Assembly: GCF_032854445.1 (NCBI RefSeq)
Contig: NC_088307.1
Location: 6,090,017-6,150,016 of the forward strand
Source of the DNA: Liolophura sinensis
Lineage: Eukaryota; Mollusca; Polyplacophora; Chitonida; Chitonidae
Length of the DNA stretch: 60,000 nt
Reading direction: 5' to 3'
Under the pieces are notes generated by a model. That model made no database searches. It saw only the letters and a list, made by a program, of their open reading frames with translations, and was not told the origin of the DNA. Positions 11,601 through 23,600 of the stretch are shown here, piece after piece. The first letter of the stretch is position 1. Each line of letters begins with the position of its first letter. The position numbers were made by a program, and so were the translations under genes.

Positions 11601-14600
11601 TGTTCTCACACTAAGTGCCCTGCCCTGCAAGCACAGATTATCCCCTACCTTCTCTGGTGTAATCTTGACCAACTCCATGTTCTCCATGCTCAGTCTCCGC
11701 ACCCGATTATGTCGTCTGGCTGCAAAGGGAGACAATCTGGTCAACAACAGGATTCTTGCTGAACATTTTTTGGAATACATGACTGTCTCACCTGTCATTC
11801 CCTTGCTGATGTACCGTTATATTTCTATGTGTTTTGATGTTTAAAAAATGCCACGAATGTGTTTTTATTCTTTCTTCAATACCAATAACATACTTTCATA
11901 CACTCAATTTTTTATTACAAACAGCATCTATGTAATTAAAAGAAAGGAGTAACAACTAAACTAATGAGTTAGATGAATTATTATATACAGTGATCTGGAG
12001 AGAAGTTGTAGCCTTATACTGCTAGCACAAAGACTCTGAAGGAAAACATTAATGAAAATCTTCAATTTATTCCAGGTCTTTGCAACATATGTGTAGTGTG
12101 TGCTTTTCCAAACACAGCAACATTATGACAGGGTTAATTCCCTTTATGATTTGAAGTGGTTGCTTTAAAAGTTCAAACTAAAATAGTGAAAGAAATACAA
12201 AAACAATGGCAACCAATCCCCTGCTACTCCAAAACTAATCCGCTAAACTGTTTTCCCCACGTGATTTGGAAACGAAGTTTTATGGTTGTGCAGCATTACT
12301 TGTAAGCATTTGTAAGCATGTCTTGGTCAATGACAGACCCCTGTGCCAAACACCCAGCTACCACATGTATCACATTGTATCTCATCCTCCAGGTACACCC
12401 GTACTTACCAACTCCAGCATCTGTTTTGTCATATTCTGAGTTTGTAGGTGAGGACAGGATGCTGTCCCTGTCAGATCCAAAACTGGGGGGGAAACAATTA
12501 GAGGGAAAAATTAAAGCACTTGACATATTTTACAATGTCTTAAGAGAGTCAAAGTAACTACGCATGCATGTATTTCCATTCTACAACAAGAAAACAGCTG
12601 AAAAACTTATAGGACTAAGGGCACTGAGCATACATTGGACAAGCTTTCTGTCAGATAATGTGCTTGCGTGAAGAGAAAACTAAAAATGATCAAATCTTCC
12701 ATTCATGCTTAAAAAATTAGTTATCTCCCCCTAGCTACTCAGACTTTGCACGAACAGCAGTTCTCTTGCCTACCTGCTGAGATCCTGTTCCACACTGCTC
12801 ACTGTACAGTTTATACCCAACATTTTTTTGAGGTCTGCCAAGTTCATCTGAGCAGTTAACTCCCCTGTTTGATCTCCTATCTGAAAAATACAAAAACAAA
12901 GGACTTTGTATAAAACAAGACATGTACAGTTCAGTCTCATAAATCAAATTTCTATTCACTGAAAAAGAGGAATTACAAAATAACTACCATGTTTCATAGG
13001 TTTAAAAAGGCTTTCCAATTTACCATATACATGTACCAAGGATACATACAATAAATCAAAGCAAACTAAATCATTCCCTTCTTGGACTGTTTGTCTGAAA
13101 ATTTAGCTGAAATCCAAACTTGATTTATTTATCTGATTGGTGTTTTATGCCGTACTCAAGAATATTTCACTTATATGACAGCGGCCAGAATTATGGTGGG
13201 AGGAAACCGGGCAGTGTCCGGGGGAAACCCACGACCATCCGCAGGTTGCTGGAAGCTCTTCCCACTTACAGCTGAAATCCAAGATAGATTCAAACCTGCT
13301 GGGACCTCCTCACGCTCATTCACCTGTAGCTTGCAACAAATAAATAACCCTAAGTTGGTGAGAACATTGTATTGGCCTTATAAAGTTCTCTCGACTGCGC
13401 TATAAAATCTAGCTCACAGTTGTCATAATAATGACAACAACAACAAAGATTGCAGTTTGGTTACAAACATTTTCCGTGACTGAATCTAAGAATAAATCAC
13501 AGGGTTAAAAATTTGACGAAAAAGGTCAGAACCCCTCTCTGTTTACCAAAGTCACTTGATTTCTAAACATTTTGGTCTCAACGAGAGCCCTGGTATAGAA
13601 AAATGAAAATGGCTGTACATGAATCAAGTGTGCACAATGAGGACAAGACCCCAGCAGCTGAGCTTGGCCGTCCACAACTGTTTTCTCCTAATGGTGAACT
13701 CCAGGCTTGCCAATTACAGGTATATGCCACACCTGTGGCAGGAAGTAACACCTTAACACTTGCCAACAAACAAAACTCCAGGTTACTCCATACATGCCTG
13801 AACTACATACATGTGCTGGTTTTCCAGGAAGTGCTAAAGATTTGGACATGAAGCCAGAAAAACAAAAAAAATAGGAAATTTCACTACCATTTGTGTTTGA
13901 TTTCCATAACATTGAAAAAGACAAATATATGGTACACACCTCCTAATTTTGCCATTTTTTTTTTTGCACTCTGAGAATTGTTTTTGACAAAAATTTCTCA
14001 AAATTAAAAAAAAAAAAAATATCACGACTGTGTTCCTTACATTAATCATACTCCCAAATGTCTTTCCTCTGTTGGTACCAAATATAAATAGTACCGAAAT
14101 ACTTATTCTGGTGTTGAAGGAACCCAATGAAACCTGTTGAGGAAACTAAGCAGTGTTTAGTAGGCAAGTAGGCGGAGTTTGAGGAAAAAACCAGCAGTGT
14201 GTGGAGAAAATAATTAGGGCTTGGCTGTAAGCATTTGTATGACGAATTAAAATAAAAATCCCTAACAGATGAAAATTGATAGGCCATATTTCACTGCTTG
14301 GCCATTGGCCAATTATCACTCTCATCGCTGAGCTGGTTTGACTCTCTATGCTGGAGAAAACCACGCAGAGTGTGGAGAAAAGCAAACAGAATGTGGATAA
14401 ACCAAGATGAGTGTAGAGAAAACCAAGAAGAGTGTGGAGAAAACCAAGAAGAGTGTTGAGGAAACCAAGCAGAGGAGAATATGGAAAAACCAAGCAGAGT
14501 GTGGAGGAAACCAAGCAGGTCAGAGTGTGGAGGAAACCAAGCAGGGCAGCGTGTGGAGGAAACCACGCAGGGCAGCGTGTGGAGGAAACCACGCAGGGCA

Positions 14601-17600
14601 GCGTGTGGAGGAAACCAAGCAGGGCAGCGTGTGGAGGAAACCACGCAGGGCAGAGTGTGGAGGAAGTCAAACTTGAGTTTTCAGGAAGCCAAACAGGACG
14701 TAGGGAAAAGCCAAGGGAGCTTTGAGGAAAATAAGCTGGTAGAGGGGAGATAGGCAGAGTGAGAGAAGAAGACAAAACAGAGCTATGTACAGGAGGAAAC
14801 CAATCAGAGGTATAGCTAGCTAATAACAATGTGATGTGTGGATACAGTGAAAGAAAACTTTATCCCACCTCTTTAGAAATGTCCAGATGCTTCGTGGCAA
14901 ACTGCAAAGCTGTTTCATGGTTGCAAAGGGCTGTGTGTGCGTTGCCCAGTGACCAGCAGGCCCGTCCCTCTCCTACGCGGTCGCTGAGTTCCCGTGCAAT
15001 CATTAGATGCCTCATGTGGTACTCTATGGCTTGTTCGTAATCTCGTAACAATGTAAATGTATTCCCTAAACTGTAACAGGCCTGAGCCTCCAATGCTCGA
15101 TCTCCTAACTGTTTGGCGATTTGTAGCGTTTTTCTGAAAAAGCAATTAAATTTGGGTTAAAATCTCACAGTATCTAAAAAGATCTAGAGCCACTTTCACA
15201 AAAATTGGTAACTCACATTTCTGGTAACTTATTCATAAAGATCTTGCCTGTGTAATAGTGCCATAAGAAGAAAGAGGGTCCTGTACCTTTTTGTTAAAAA
15301 TTTTCTGTTTGAGACTTCAAACTAAGTATCACCAGATCAACAAACATGAACAAACATATCCATTAACAAGACTTTTAAATTGCAGTGTAGAGATACATAT
15401 AAAGCACAAGGAATTCATAACTACTGGTAGTCGGACACTAAATCAGCAACTTTGACTGTAACACAACAACCTTTCCCAAATTTTCCTTATCCTTCATGCA
15501 CATGTATATCCCACAATCCTGAACTTTGTCCGAGAAGTTAATAATAAGTCACTACTACGTGTGTTCACAGTTTCTCGAGTGGAGTGTAAATAAAGCCATG
15601 TTTTGTTGGTTAACCATTCAATGGACGGTGGTTCGCTTGTTTGGGCAATGGCTTGGCCAATTCTAGTTCTTTTTGGCATGCTGATAGTTTGTTTACATTC
15701 CAAAGAGTGGCTTACTTTACTTTGCATGGCAACAGCGAACAGCCCACCAACAATGGGCGAGTTACTGTTAAAAATTCACAAGTGTGATGTAACATATACA
15801 TGTACTGGAGGAAGGCAGTCTCCAGTAAACCTTGTGTAAGGCCACACAAAAGATTGTCGTCAATCACTTGTGACCATCAAGGCTCAAAGAACAATAGAAG
15901 CAGGGGACTCTTGAGTCTTCCCTGCCCAAGAATGGGATTAAACCCTCATTTCAGGTGATCTAACGAATGAAAGGCATGTAGCCTAAGACCTTTTCCTCAA
16001 ATGTAATTTGCATGTCAATTAAGTGCCAAAAAAACCCCCACAACATTCTTGCATCTTTTCATTGAAGACTTACTTATAATGTTCAGCAGCAACATCAAAT
16101 TCCCCTAGAAATATATGTGCGTTGCCAAGGTTACTATACGCCCGCCTCTCTGCAGATTTGTCTCCGAATTCTTTTGCGATTGCTAGCCGTTCTTCGTGGT
16201 AAACGATGGCCTGACTAAAATTTCCAAGAAGGTAGTACGTGTTGCCAAGATTACCGCAGGCACGCCCCTGGGCAGCTCTATCCCCCAACTGTCGCACCAG
16301 TTCCAAGTTCTCCCTGAAATGGTCATATCAGGTAAACATGTCAATATAAGCCAATCCCTCAAAGTACTAATGGTAAGGCTGAAATAGAAATACATGTAAA
16401 AATAATACATGTAACTAGGATTTGATTATCCGTACCAAAAGTAAAAGGTCAGTGCTTTTTCATTTCACAAGGAAAAGGTCCATACTTTTTCAGTCGGGAG
16501 ATGACTTTTATTCTTTTGGAAAGCAATTTAATAAATGTACATGAAGCTGGGGTTTGGATAGAATTTTTTTTTCCTTCAAGCAGCTGAATCTAATGGCTGA
16601 AATGGAGATATATGGAGGAAAGTCCCCTGCCTTTTTTATGTTATTCAGTAAATGTCTCATAGTATTCAGCATCTTTTCAAGGAAAAACTTTGTAACATAA
16701 TCAGCAGCCATCTGGAGGCAAACACATACTGCATTTCCATGGACAGGTGATTACAGGTACATGTTTGTGGAAACACAGCATTAGTCTTAATATTCAACAA
16801 CTCTCTGATAACAAACTTATTTGTCATACACAGTAGTTTTCTGAAGACAAACTTAGTCGAAATATTCAGCAGCTCTCTGGAGAGAAACTTACTCGATATA
16901 TTCAACAGCCTTCTGGAGAGAAACTTACTCGATATATTCAGCAGCCATCTGGAGAGAAACTCACTCGATATATTCAACAGCCTTCTGGAGAGAAACTTAC
17001 TCGATATATTCAGCTGCTCTCTGGAGAGAAACTTACTTGATTTATTCAACTGCTTTCTGGAGAGAAAATTACTCGATATATTCAGCAGCCTTCTGGAGAG
17101 AAACTCAATCAATATATTCAACTGCTTTCTGGAGAGAAAATTACTCGATATATTCAACTTCTTTCTGGAGAGAAACTTACTCGATATATTTCAGCAGCCT
17201 TCTGGAGAGAAACTTACTCAATATATTCAACTGCTTTCTGGAGAGAAACTTACTCGATATATTCAGCAGCTCTCTGGAGAGAAACTTACTCGATATATTC
17301 AGCAGCCTTCTGGAGAGAAACTCACTCGATATATTCAGCAGCTTTCTGGAGAGAAACTTACTCGATATATTCAGCAGCCTTCTGGAGAGAAACTTACTCG
17401 ATATATTCAGCAGCCTTCTGGAGAGAAACTTACTTGATATATTCAACTGCTTTCTGGAGAGAAACTTACTCGATATATTCAACTGCTTTCTGGAGAGAAA
17501 CTCACTCGATATATTCAGCAGCCTTCTGGAGAGAAACTTACTCAATATATTCAACTGCTTTCTGGAGAGAAACTTACTCCATATATTCAGCAGCCTTCTG

Positions 17601-20600
17601 GAGAGAAACTCACTCAATATATTCAACTGCTTTCTGGAGAGAAAATTACTCGATATATTCAACTGCTTTCTGGAGAGAAACTTACTCGATATATTCAGCA
17701 GCCTTCTGGAGAGAAACTCACTCGATATATTCAACAGCCTTCTGGAGAGAAACTTACTCGATATATTCAGCAGCCTTCTGGAGAGAAACTCACTCAATAT
17801 ATTCAACTGCTTTCTGGAGAGAAAATTACTCGATATATTCAGCAGCTTTCTGGAGAGAAACTTACTCAATATATTCAGCAGCCTTCTGGAGAGAAACTTA
17901 CTTGATATATTCGGCAGCCTTCTGGAGAGAAACTCACTCGATATATTCAACTGCTTTCTGGAGAGAAACTTACTCGATATATTCAACTGCTTTCTGGAGA
18001 GAAACTTACTCGATATATTCAGCAGCTCTCTGGAGAGAAACTTACTCGATATATTCAGCAGCCTTCTGGAGAGAAACTCACTCGATATATTCAACTGCTT
18101 TCTGGAGAGAAAATTACTCGATATATTCAACTGCTTTCTGGAGAGAAACTTACTCGATATATTCAGCAGCCTTCTGGAGAGAAACTCACTCGATATATTC
18201 AAATGCTTTCTGGAGAGAAACTTACTCGATATATTCAGCAGCTCTCTGGAGAGAAACTTACTCGATATATTCAGCAGCCTTCTGGAGAGAAACTCACTCG
18301 ATATATTCAACTGCTTTCTGGAGAGAAACTTACTTGATATATTCGGCAGCCTTCTGGAGAGAAACTCACTCGATATATTCAACTGCTTTCTGGAGAGAAA
18401 CTTACTTGATATATTCAGCAGCTCTCTGGAGAGAAACTTACTCGATATATTCAGCAGCCTTCTGGAGAGAAACTCACTCGATATATTCAGCAGCCTTCTG
18501 GAGAGAAACTTACTCGATATATTCAGCAGCCTTCTGGAGAGAAACGTACTCGATATATTCAGCAGCTCTCTAGAGAGAAACTTACTCGATATATTCAGCA
18601 GCCTTCTGGAGAGAAACTCACTCGATATATTCAACTGCTTTCTGGAGAGAAACTTACTCGATATATTCAGCAGCTCTCTGGAGAGAAACTCACTCGATAT
18701 ATTCAACTGCTTTCTGGAGAGAAACTTACTCGTAATATTCAGCAGCTTTCTGGAGAGAAACTTACTCGTAATATTCAGCAGCTTTCTGGAGAGAAACTTA
18801 CTCGATATATTCAGCAACTTTCTGGAGAGAAACTTACTCGATATATTCAGCAGCTTTCTGGAGAGAAACTTACTCGATATATTCAGCAGCCTTCTGGAGA
18901 GAAACTCACTCGATATATTCAACAGCCTTCTGGAGAGAAACTTACTCGATATATTCAACTGCTTTCTGGAGAGAAACTTACTCGTAATATTCAGCAGCTT
19001 TCTGGAGACAGTCCTTAACCTCTGGCGGGAACTCGCCTGGGTCCTGGTGACCGCTCTTCCCAGCATGCTTGCCCTTAGCATGGTAAACATTTCCTAGGTT
19101 ATACAAGGCTCGTGCCTCACCCACCTGCAATTAGAGAGAAATAAAAACATCCTAATATATAGCATGTACATTTATCATGTTGTCACCAAGGCCCCACAAC
19201 CCATGAAGATGGAGAAATCTACTCCTTGTCCACACCTGGGACTGAACCCACATCTCACTCTTGTGGTTTTGGAAACTGATCTTGCCATTAATGACCTCTG
19301 TGGTGGTTAGCATGCCAGTGAGGCGCAATGACCCAGGAGTCGCTCACCAATGCAGTCATTGTGAGTTCAAGACCAGCTCATGCTGGCTTCCTCTCCCTCT
19401 GTAAGTGGGAAGGTCTGGCAGAAACCTCCAGATGGTCATGGGTTTCCCCCGGGCTCTGTCTGGTTGCCTCCACCAAAATGCTGGCTGCTGCCATATACGT
19501 GAAATATTCTTGAGTACGGCGTAAAACACCAATCAAAAAAAAAAAAAAAAAAAAATCTGTTATGGTAGATGATGAAACATGAATGTCTGCTTCAACAACT
19601 AGATTTAAAGACTTTCATCGAAACAAGCAGGAATGCAGGAACCCAAGTTACCTTATCTGTGAGTTCTCTGGATATATCCAAGTGTCGCACACAACACACT
19701 ATGGCCTCATCAAATTTCCCCAAGACCTTTAGTGTGTTCCCGAGGTTTCCACTAGCCTTTGCTTCACCAACTTTATCTCCGATGGTTCTGAAAGGTATAC
19801 AAAGACATTGACAATTACAGGTTTTTGTCGTAAGACAGTATTAGAAATTTGACCTGTAACTTTAACTGGGCACAAGTACAGAGACTGCCAGGAAAGCATA
19901 CGTCGTCATTTTGTTAGAGTTGGAATGTCCCGAACAGAGCAATATGTATGTTTAGCTGCAACAAAAAGATCAAAGAGCTCTCTAATATAGCAGACACAAC
20001 GAAGACAAAATTCTGGCTCAATACATAAAGTAAATAAACATTTACTATTTATTTATTCTTTTATTTCATCTGTGTTTCAAGAATTAAGAATATTTCACTA
20101 CATTATTTTTCACACAATGTCGGCCAGCATTATGGTGGGAGGAAACTGGGCAGAGCTTGGGGAACCCACGATCATCTGCAGGTTGCTGGCAGACCTTCCC
20201 ACATACTACCGAAGAGGAAGCCAGCATGAGCGGCATTTATCCCGTTACCTTAAACATGGATTCTAATACACAAAAGGTATCAAGGACAGGAATTTTGTAA
20301 TGATGGTAATTAGCATGCAGGGGATACCTCTTGTATTATTGTGCTTTGCAAGTACATATATGTAAAACCTGAGTTCATTGCATGCAGTGCTGTTTATAAT
20401 ACCTCCCTTTATATAACATTTACCTATTATGAAACACTGCCTTAACTGATACCAGATGGCAATGCTGACAGTCAGGGATGTGACACTGATGTAAGCTATC
20501 CTTGTGCTTTGTACAGGTGAGCTCAATTAAAAATAGCTGGTTTCATTAGTACACCTGGCCCAGAAAAAACAGTTGCCATGAGACAGCTCAAGGTTCTACA

Positions 20601-23600
20601 TCATTACACTGCCCACATGGAGCACACAGAAAACACAGAGGTAGTGTAGAACAAAATGAATGAATAACAATCAAAAAATATGCCATCAGGCTTGGTTTTG
20701 ACAATCGAAACACATAAGGTTGTCCGATTTCAAACTCTATTTTCTATCAGCATGACCCTCAGAGCTAATAGTACTGGTAAGTACATATATGACATAAGCA
20801 CATCAAGTCTGAGAGCTGTAAATGAAGCCATTCAGTAGATATAGGGTTAACGTTACCATTTAACCACAAAAAAGGGGCATAACTCTTTAATTTCTTATCT
20901 GTTGGGCTCCATTTTCAATTGGCTTTTGAGGCTTTTGGTCCACTGGGAGGTACATGTACATAAGCACCTCAACTTCAAAAGCACCATGTGAAACGGTTTT
21001 ATGCTGATATCTATAAATACATGTATGACTCGTAATATGAGCATATAAAAACTCAAGTAAATCAATCAAGAGCATCTAGACACAAGAAATCATGACAAAT
21101 TATGAGCAAGCCATGTTTGCTCAATGCTGTTTGAACTGTTAGTTCCTGCAGAAGAATAGTAGGTTTTTAATGCAAGAGGTCTCATTTGTCGTCCATCAAT
21201 ACCTGCTCGGGGTTATTCCCTCTGTAAGGGAGCTGTCCAGCACACTGCACTCAGACCTGATGTCTCTATACAGACAGACAAACATACAAACAGACCCAAA
21301 TTAATAATCCTAACTCTGCCTTTGTGGAAGCGTGAGGCAGTAACAAAAAAAAATAAAAACAACATATAAAATAAATCAAGAGCATGTAGACATTACAAAT
21401 CATGAAAAGCCATGATTGCTCTAGGCTGGTTGAAATATTGGTTCCTGTAGCAGAACAACTGGCCTTAAATACAAGATGCCAAGTTGGTCAATACCTCTCT
21501 GAAGGGAGTTGATTAGCCCACTACTCACACAGTTAGTCTCTTTACGGAAATGGAAGTGTAACAGATGGGCCCACAGACAGACCCAAATTAATAATTCTCA
21601 CTTTGCCTTTGTGGAAGGGTGGAGCAGTAGCAAAAAAAAAAACACCAAAAAACAACAAAAAAAACAACATATGAAATAAAAGAACATGTAGACACTACAA
21701 ATCATGACTGAGTATGAAAAGCCATGTTTCCTCAAGGCTGGTTGAAATGTATGTTCCCGTAGCAGAATAATGGGTCTTTAATACAAGATGCTTTATGAGT
21801 CGACAGGTCAATACCTGCTAAGGGTTATTACCTCTTTAAGGGAGCGGTGGAGCCCACTACACTATGACATGGTGTCTCTGTCCTTACTCAAATCACATTA
21901 GCCTTACAAGTCAGATGTTTTAACATGGTCCGGAAACATCACTTTTCCTTCAACGGCTAGAAAAACACCAAGACCCGCAAACTTTATCTACAGATAGGAT
22001 TAAAAGCAGCAAAGACTGAAAACATTATCTACAGACAGGCTTAAAAACAGCAAGGACTGAAAACATTATCTACAGACAGGACTAAAAACAGCAAGGACTG
22101 AAAACAATATCTACAGACAGGATTAAAAACAGCAAGGACTGACTGCAAACTTTATCTACATATTAGTTCTTCCAAATCTTCAAGATGCAAAAACAAAGGT
22201 GAATTTCATCAGACGTAAAGATATTTGATCTTTTTTTTATAATCCTATCATCCACAATCAATGGATCTTGTATAGAACTGAGTGCTGTAATTCTTTGAGC
22301 TTTTCCCATGACTGCAAGATGTTTATTGAAGTATATTCTGAAAGCATTGTTCTGTGTGGACTAACAACAGTATACTTTTGTGAAGGAAGTGCTGAAACTG
22401 GTCAGTCTCCAAAATCACACAAAAAAGTGCACTGAAAGTTCTTCTTTCACATGCAGAAAGACCGAGAATTAGGGCAGGCAGGTAAAATGAAGTCTGTGAG
22501 TCAGCCCACCCCTCATTCCCTCAGACTGAGATCACATAATGCTGAAGGAAACTTTCTCATATTAGTTAGTAATTATGGTAGGGGACATCAAAGATAAACT
22601 GTACTTCTAAACATTTTAGAATGCGTCATGTTTACAATGGTACAAGAGTACAAAACTGATAACTCGTATCTATTTACGTACCTGATTGGTGTTGAACAAT
22701 TTCACTGAGGTTATTTCACTTACACTATCATTAAAAAATGTGCTCAACTGGCACAACCCGACTGACCCTCCGAAAGAAGCCCTACCATGAAGTTGTTGCT
22801 TATTTATAAGTTCAGTGTTCTACGCCGTACTCAAGGTGTTTCACTTCCCCTAAATAACCTTCAATTTCATCCATGATTGTATTGCTCATTTTTCCAGATT
22901 CTGAGAGTTTTACTGATTTTAGAATGTTGCTTTAAGAGGTATGTGGAAGGTAAGATGATATCCAACTTGGAAAATGTAAATTTTAGCACCAGATGTAATA
23001 TCTCACGAAATTTATTTGCTTCAAAAATACTCTTTGTGGTTGAATTTTTAGGTCATTTAGGATATACTATTGTGGCCAGTACTATTGCAGGAGTTTTTTT
23101 TTTTTTGGACACAGATTTCTGAACAGATTTCTTTGAAATTTCTATCTTATTCATTAGCCAAAATAGAAAAATTTCTACCAAATGACCCCTCCTACTAAAT
23201 GACCCAGTGGGTTACACCCAACAAAGGATTTTTTAAGGATGGCCTTCATTGCTACTGGTCAGCTTCATGGGTACAGAAAAGTGTGTGCCCATATTAAACC
23301 ACGACCCTTTCTCATTTAATCATGCCAAAGTAACACTAATACTGAACCACCGATAGCTGGATTTGAACCTGTGATCTTATTGGTGAGATGCCAAGTGTTC
23401 AATCCCACACAATCCTAATAGACTGACAAGCCAGTGAAGCCACTGACCTAACCATTTGAAGTAACGGCATGATGCCTTACATGTGAGCACGTATCTAGGA
23501 TTAAGAACTGAGAAAACCTTTTGAACTTAATACTTGTCTGTTTCACGATTTTATACGCTAACATTACAAAAATATTTTGTCATTTGCGATCCCAAACTCC

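Larger units (their letters stand above)
8610..12773 (-). other. GPSM2 introns 7-12
   Basis: Introns between exons 7 and 13. They contain two plus-oriented SINE copies (8909-9080, 10424-10553), a diverged minus-oriented SINE-like stretch (11328-11455), one MITE-A copy (10811-11003), and a single-copy segment near 9960-10110 that is related to the tandem unit at 41760-42530. A fragment at 8812-8842 resembles the SINE middle. No other gene is visible. Confidence 0.7.
12881..14868 (-). other. GPSM2 intron 6
   Basis: Holds a SINE (13119-13272, minus orientation), unremarkable AT-rich sequence to about 14110, and the G/A-rich minisatellite 14115-14815. Short open frames over 13578-13939 show no recognisable protein and are not called. 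Confidence 0.7.

Noticed and set aside
14146-14829. 227-codon minus frame and plus frames over the G/A-rich array
   Set aside because: Pure translation of the 21-26 bp minisatellite; no domain, and it lies in intron 6.
17037-19097. Long plus-strand frame (686 codons) and overlapping minus frames as a repeat-protein gene
   Set aside because: They are explained by a 36-bp period lacking stops in several frames. The minus-strand copy of the same DNA is clearly intron 4 of GPSM2, and no start region, other exons or non-repeat domain accompany them.
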